The notes under the pieces were generated by a model. That model searched no databases. It was not told the origin of the DNA and worked only from the letters and a program-made list of their open reading frames with translations. A stretch of 9,228 nt of DNA, taken from positions 1-9,228 of the forward strand of contig JAKSQE010000047.1 of NCBI GenBank assembly GCA_024404295.1, read 5' to 3'. The position numbers and the translations under genes are program-made. The stretch comes from Oscillibacter sp. Its GTDB lineage: Bacteria > Bacillota > Clostridia > Oscillospirales > Oscillospiraceae. Positions 6,047 through 9,228 of this stretch are shown one piece after another (the stretch's first letter is position 1; every line of letters begins with the position of its first letter).

Positions 6047-6916
6047 TTACAATCCACGCCACTCCTCAGGGCGAAGCAGAGAGAGATTGTGTTCAGCTCG
6101 ATCGATCATCTCCAGCATGGCCTGTTGATCGCCATGTAACGTGCCTTTCAGCACCAGGTAATTGCTGGCATGATTCATACGGAACACGCTTCCGGGACTA
6201 TCAAGATTTTCAACAAGCAAGCGTGTCTCCTCCAACACCTGCGGCTGGGTCAGCAGTTGGAAAGAGCCTTCCCGTACCCAGTCAAACAGAGGCGTTCCCG
6301 GCTCCACCATCAGCGTCAGCATTCCGATATACTCGGGATTCATTGCGTTAAATGCCTTGGCAGTCTCTACAGCATGCTCTTTCAGCAACTCCGGGCCGCC
6401 CAATCCGGTAATCGCAGTCACAGACAGAGCCATGCCGTTGCGGCGCACCTTTTGTCCCATAGCGATGATCTCAGCTGCCGTATGACCTTTCCGCATCAAT
6501 TTCAGCACAGCATCGCTGCCGGACTCCAGTCCCATGTATACCATGGTCAGTCCCTTTTCACGCAAAGTCCGCAGTTCTTCATCCGTACGGATGCGAATGC
6601 TGCTGGGAGAAGCGTAGGATGTGACCCGCTGACACTCAGGGAACAGTTCCCGCACGGTGTCCAGTATCATATACGACTCTGACGCTTTGCGGATCAGTGC
6701 ATCGCCGTCTGCAAGGAAAACCTTATCCACATGGCGATAGCGTTCCCGTGCCATATGAAAATCCTCAATGATCTCCTCCAACGGGCGCAGAGCAAAGTGC
6801 TTCTCCTTGTACATGCTGCAAAAGGCACACGTATTATGGCTGCAGCCGTAAGTTACTTGCACGATCAGACTATACGCCTCCGAAGGAGGGCGATAGACCA
6901 TGCCCTGGTATCTCAT
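6047..6916 (-). CDS. Small radical SAM protein of unknown function (Elp3/MiaB-like core)
   Basis: This 289-residue protein carries a radical S-adenosylmethionine core. The cluster cysteines are C25, C30 and C33 in GCSHNTCAFC, spaced CX4CX2C instead of the usual CX3CX2C. FLADGDAL (67-74) follows the second strand, where the SAM-binding GGE-like motif is expected, and YMGLESGSD (127-135) is a later core motif seen in COG1032/HemN/Elp3-like proteins. The only other cysteine is C95, so there is no SPASM or other auxiliary cluster domain, and no B12-binding domain is seen. The ATG overlaps the aminotransferase stop by four bases (ATGA), so the two are probably translationally coupled; GGAG lies 11 bases upstream. 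A strong terminator follows. The reaction and substrate are unknown. Oxygen-independent coproporphyrinogen oxidase is unlikely because its defining motifs and domain are absent. Confidence 0.85.
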   Translation of the reverse strand: MRYQGMVYRPPSEAYSLIVQVTYGCSHNTCAFCSMYKEKHFALRPLEEIIEDFHMARERYRHVDKVFLADGDALIRKASESYMILDTVRELFPECQRVTSYASPSSIRIRTDEELRTLREKGLTMVYMGLESGSDAVLKLMRKGHTAAEIIAMGQKVRRNGMALSVTAITGLGGPELLKEHAVETAKAFNAMNPEYIGMLTLMVEPGTPLFDWVREGSFQLLTQPQVLEETRLLVENLDSPGSVFRMNHASNYLVLKGTLHGDQQAMLEMIDRAEHNLSLLRPEEWRGL

Positions 6917-8187
6917 ACGCCCAGCTTCTCCAAAGCGGCCATTTTCAAGCAGACGCAGAACACATCGATTGCCTTTACCACTTCCTCGACAGGGGGATAA
7001 GAGGGGGCGATACGGATATTGCTGTCTTTGGGGTCAATGCCGTACGGATAGGTAGCACCGGCGGCAGTCATTGCCACGCCAGCCTCTTTGCACAGAGCCA
7101 GCGTGCGCTTGGCAGTGCCTTCCATAGCATAGAGCGACACGAAGTAACCACCCTTCGGCTTGCTCCAATGCGCAATCTCCAGATCAGCGATTTCCCGTTC
7201 CAGTGTGGCAAGCACTGCCTGGAACTTGGGAGCCATGACAGAGGCGTGCTTCTTCATCAGTTTCAGGGTGTGTGCACGGTTCTGCAGATACAAAACATGG
7301 CGCTGCTGATTGACCTTATCATAGGAGATGGTCTGCAATCCGATCCACTTCTCAAAGTCCTTCAGGTTTCCTTCGGAGGTTGCCATACAAGCCACACCAT
7401 CACCGGGGAAGGTAATCTTAGAGGTAGAAGCAAACTCATAGACCATGTCATAGTTATCGTACTTTTTGCACTGGTGCAGAATGTCGGGGAACTCCACATC
7501 CTCGCCCTCAAACTCGTGGATGCAGTAGGCGTTATCCCACATAATGGTGAAGTCAGGCGCAGCAGGCTTCATAGAAGCCATACGCACTACCGTTTCCATG
7601 GAGTACACCACACCGTCGGGGTTGGAATACTTGGGAACGCACCAGATACCCTTCACAGCAGGATCCTTGATGGCCTCCTCCACAGCGTCCATATCAGGGC
7701 CGGTGGAAGTCATGGGAATGGTGATCAGTTCAAAACCGAAAGCCTGTGTCATCTTAAAGTGACGGTCATAGCCGGGAGCAGGGCACAGCCACTTCACCAC
7801 AGGCTCCTTGCACCAGGGGCGAGGGCTATGGGTACGGCCATGCAGGAACGCGTTATCAAGTACGCCATACATCAACTGCAAGCTGGCGTTGCCGCCCACA
7901 AATACCTGCTTGGGCTTGCAATTCAGAATATTGGCAAACAGACGCTTTGCCTCAGGAAGACCGGACAGATGTCCATAGTTGCGGATATCGATTCCATCCA
8001 CCATGTAATCCTCGGGTTCCTTCAGCATATCAAAGATATCGGATACCAGATCCAGTTGTTCCTTGCAGGGCTTACCACGGGTCATATCCAGCTGCAAACC
8101 CTGTGTTTTCAAGGACTCGTATACAGCCTGCAGCTTTGCATACTCTTCCTGCCGCTCAGTTTGTGTCATGTTCTGATAAGAGGTCAC
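6913..8187 (-). CDS. aspT: PLP-dependent aspartate aminotransferase, AspT/PF12897 type
   Basis: This is a fold-type I PLP aminotransferase, 424 residues from the proposed GTG start, that probably exchanges the amino group between aspartate and 2-oxoglutarate. It closely resembles, from memory, the Corynebacterium AspT group. Shared motifs include LDMTRGKP near the N terminus, CPAPGYDRHF (135-144), TGPDMDAVEE (about 162-171), SNPDG (188-192, usually SNPTG), WDNAY (217-221, D218 and Y221 contacting PLP) and ASTSKIT (253-259, with K257 forming the Schiff base). The open frame extends upstream to an ATG at 8304, but that codon and the ATG at 8271 lie upstream of the predicted transcript start. 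GTG at 8187 has AAAGGA 10 bases upstream and gives an N terminus (M-TSYQNMTQ) like relatives; the ATG at 8169 has no Shine-Dalgarno sequence. Its 3' end overlaps the radical SAM gene by four bases. Confidence 0.88.
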   Translation of the reverse strand: MTSYQNMTQTERQEEYAKLQAVYESLKTQGLQLDMTRGKPCKEQLDLVSDIFDMLKEPEDYMVDGIDIRNYGHLSGLPEAKRLFANILNCKPKQVFVGGNASLQLMYGVLDNAFLHGRTHSPRPWCKEPVVKWLCPAPGYDRHFKMTQAFGFELITIPMTSTGPDMDAVEEAIKDPAVKGIWCVPKYSNPDGVVYSMETVVRMASMKPAAPDFTIMWDNAYCIHEFEGEDVEFPDILHQCKKYDNYDMVYEFASTSKITFPGDGVACMATSEGNLKDFEKWIGLQTISYDKVNQQRHVLYLQNRAHTLKLMKKHASVMAPKFQAVLATLEREIADLEIAHWSKPKGGYFVSLYAMEGTAKRTLALCKEAGVAMTAAGATYPYGIDPKDSNIRIAPSYPPVEEVVKAIDVFCVCLKMAALEKLGV

Positions 8188-8197
8188 GTTCTTCTCA

Positions 8198-8203
8198 TCC
8201 TTT
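8198..8203 (-). promoter_or_regulatory. Ribosome binding site supporting the GTG start of aspT
   Basis: On the minus strand AAAGGA sits 10 bases before GTG at 8187. The downstream ATG at 8169 and the upstream ATGs at 8271 and 8304 have no comparable site. Confidence 0.5.
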
Positions 8204-8260
8204 CCGGAAAAATAAATACCTGTCAAGTTATCCACTCCAGGCTCATTTTTTAACGAATAT

Positions 8261-8289
8261 ATTATACTCATTTCTTCTACAGGTTTCAA
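8261..8289 (-). promoter_or_regulatory. Strong sigma-70-type promoter for aspT/radical SAM operon
   Basis: On the minus strand TTGAAA (complement of 8284-8289) and TATAAT (complement of 8261-8266) are separated by exactly 17 bases. Transcription should start near 8254, leaving a leader of about 67 bases before the GTG start. This is the best promoter match in the window. Confidence 0.8.
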
Positions 8290-8376
8290 GAGAGCCTTAT
8301 GCACAAACTTGCCGAATACAGGCCAATATATTCTGTTTTCTTTTTCAATTCCGCCCTTTTTTTCAATATTTTAGTA

Positions 8377-8385
8377 TGCTATACT
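8377..8385 (+). promoter_or_regulatory. Extended -10 promoter for the MATE transporter
   Basis: TGC followed by TATACT (8377-8385) is an extended -10 element 30 bases upstream of the start codon. The -35 region is a T-run (8357-8363) with little consensus match. It is divergent from the aspT promoter; about 70 bases of T-rich DNA separate the two. Confidence 0.55.
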
Positions 8386-8415
8386 TGTTTCGATAGCAAA
8401 GGAGTGTGAACTTCC

Positions 8416-9228
8416 ATGGAAGAGAAACAGTCTCAAAAATATCGGCAGATGACTGAAACCCCGGTTGGGCCTCTCATCCTCCGTTTAGCCGTTCCCTGCA
8501 TGATCAGCATGATGGTAACGGCTTTTTACAATATGGCGGACACGTTCTTCGTCGGTATGTTGAAGAGCAATGCCGCTACCGGTGCGGTCGGCGTGGTTTT
8601 TTCCCTGATGGCCATCATTCAAGCGGTCGGTTTCTTCTTTGGACAGGGCAGCGGCACCTTTATTTCCCGCGCATTGGGCAAGCAAGAGATGGACGAAGCT
8701 GCCACCATGTCCGCCGTTGGCTTCTTTAGTGCCATTGGAGCCGGCGTACTGATCTGCATTGTGGGGCAGATCTTTCTGGAGCCTCTGGCTTACCTCTTGG
8801 GTTCCACCGATACCATTCTCCCTCATGCGAAAGCCTACCTAAGCGTGATTCTGTTGGGTGCGCCTTGGATGACCTCTTCTCTGGTGCTGAACAACCAGCT
8901 CCGTTTTCAGGGCAGTGCCGCTTATGCCATGGTGGGAATCACCAGTGGTGCCATTTTGAATGTTGGTTTAGACCCCTTGTTTATTTTCAGTTTCCATCTG
9001 GGTGTTGCCGGTGCCGCTTGGGCCACGATTATCAGCCAGTTTGTCAGTTTCAGCGTTCTTTTGCTGGGCTGCTCCAAGGGCGGCAATCTAATGCCCCGTA
9101 TCAGTCGATTTCAGTTTAGCAAAACCTATTACGCAAACATTGTAAAGGGTGGTCTTCCCTCTTTGGCTCGTCAGGGCTTTGCCAGTATTTCCACCATCTG
9201 CCTGAACCATGCAGCCCGTCCCTACGGC
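8416..9228 (+). CDS. MATE-family multidrug efflux transporter, 3' truncated by window edge
   Basis: This is the first 271 residues of an integral membrane MATE exporter (COG0534), which uses a sodium or proton gradient to expel drugs or metabolites; full-length proteins are about 440-460 residues. The frame is open to the last base. The N terminus is short and polar, then about seven hydrophobic segments follow (roughly 20-40, 55-76, 97-117, 138-158, 168-190, 194-217, 242-265). Family motifs include FYNMADTFFVG (37-47), LNVGLDPLFIF (181-191) and GVAGAAWAT (196-204). The sequence resembles Firmicutes MepA-type transporters more than NorM, which is an impression only. AAAGGAG (8398-8404) precedes the ATG with an 11-base spacer, slightly long. 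The gene is divergent from aspT. Substrate cannot be predicted. Confidence 0.92.
   Translation, partial: MEEKQSQKYRQMTETPVGPLILRLAVPCMISMMVTAFYNMADTFFVGMLKSNAATGAVGVVFSLMAIIQAVGFFFGQGSGTFISRALGKQEMDEAATMSAVGFFSAIGAGVLICIVGQIFLEPLAYLLGSTDTILPHAKAYLSVILLGAPWMTSSLVLNNQLRFQGSAAYAMVGITSGAILNVGLDPLFIFSFHLGVAGAAWATIISQFVSFSVLLLGCSKGGNLMPRISRFQFSKTYYANIVKGGLPSLARQGFASISTICLNHAARPYG

Noticed and set aside
7168..8253. Long open frame (361 codons) on the plus strand opposite the aminotransferase
   Set aside because: It is antisense to a well-recognised gene, has no family-like motifs, and has no good ribosome binding site; it arises from the codon pattern of the minus-strand gene.
8341..8367. Direct repeat TTTTTCAAT twice, 18 bases apart, upstream of the MATE gene
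   Set aside because: It is nine bases of T-rich promoter DNA; chance is likely and no regulator site is implied.

Overview
The window reads as ordinary chromosomal DNA from an anaerobic, gut-type Firmicute, most likely an Oscillospiraceae/Ruminococcaceae-like Clostridium relative. This placement is inference. It rests on a Firmicutes-type alpha-phosphoglucomutase, a transketolase split into two adjacent genes, a zinc-motif ROK glucokinase, strong AGGAGG-type ribosome binding sites and roughly balanced base composition. There are no rRNA or tRNA genes, transposases, phage genes or CRISPR repeats.

Layout, left to right. (1) 1-1227 (+) is the C-terminal part of a phosphoglucomutase/phosphomannomutase, closed by a long perfect hairpin. 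(2) After a good sigma-70-type promoter comes a two-gene operon (+) for the N- and C-terminal halves of transketolase (1382-3168). The first gene most likely starts at a TTG, not at the upstream ATG. (3) 3169-3420 is a hairpin-rich gap between convergent genes. It has two identical 35-bp copies of a terminator-like hairpin flanking about 160 bp that hold three further inverted repeats. (4) On the minus strand, an AbgB-like M20 amidohydrolase (5913-4468) is followed by a ROK glucokinase (4374-3421). The 93-bp gap between them holds a 19-bp operator-like palindrome. (5) A second minus-strand operon pairs an AspT-type aspartate aminotransferase (start revised to GTG at 8187) with a small radical SAM protein, joined by a 4-base ATGA overlap and closed by a strong terminator at 6004-6039. 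(6) Divergently, a MATE-family efflux transporter starts at 8416 (+) and runs off the window.

Functionally, the left half is central sugar metabolism: glucose phosphorylation (ROK kinase), Glc-6-P/Glc-1-P interconversion (PGM) and the non-oxidative pentose phosphate pathway (transketolase). The right half is amino-acid and amide chemistry (aminotransferase, amidohydrolase), an unassigned radical SAM enzyme and a drug/metabolite exporter.

I did not find a convincing new multi-gene system. The items most worth a second look are the repeat-bounded intergenic region 3178-3409, with a possible minus-strand small RNA; the aminotransferase/radical SAM pair, where the SAM protein has a CX4CX2C cluster motif; and the AbgB homologue without a visible AbgA partner.
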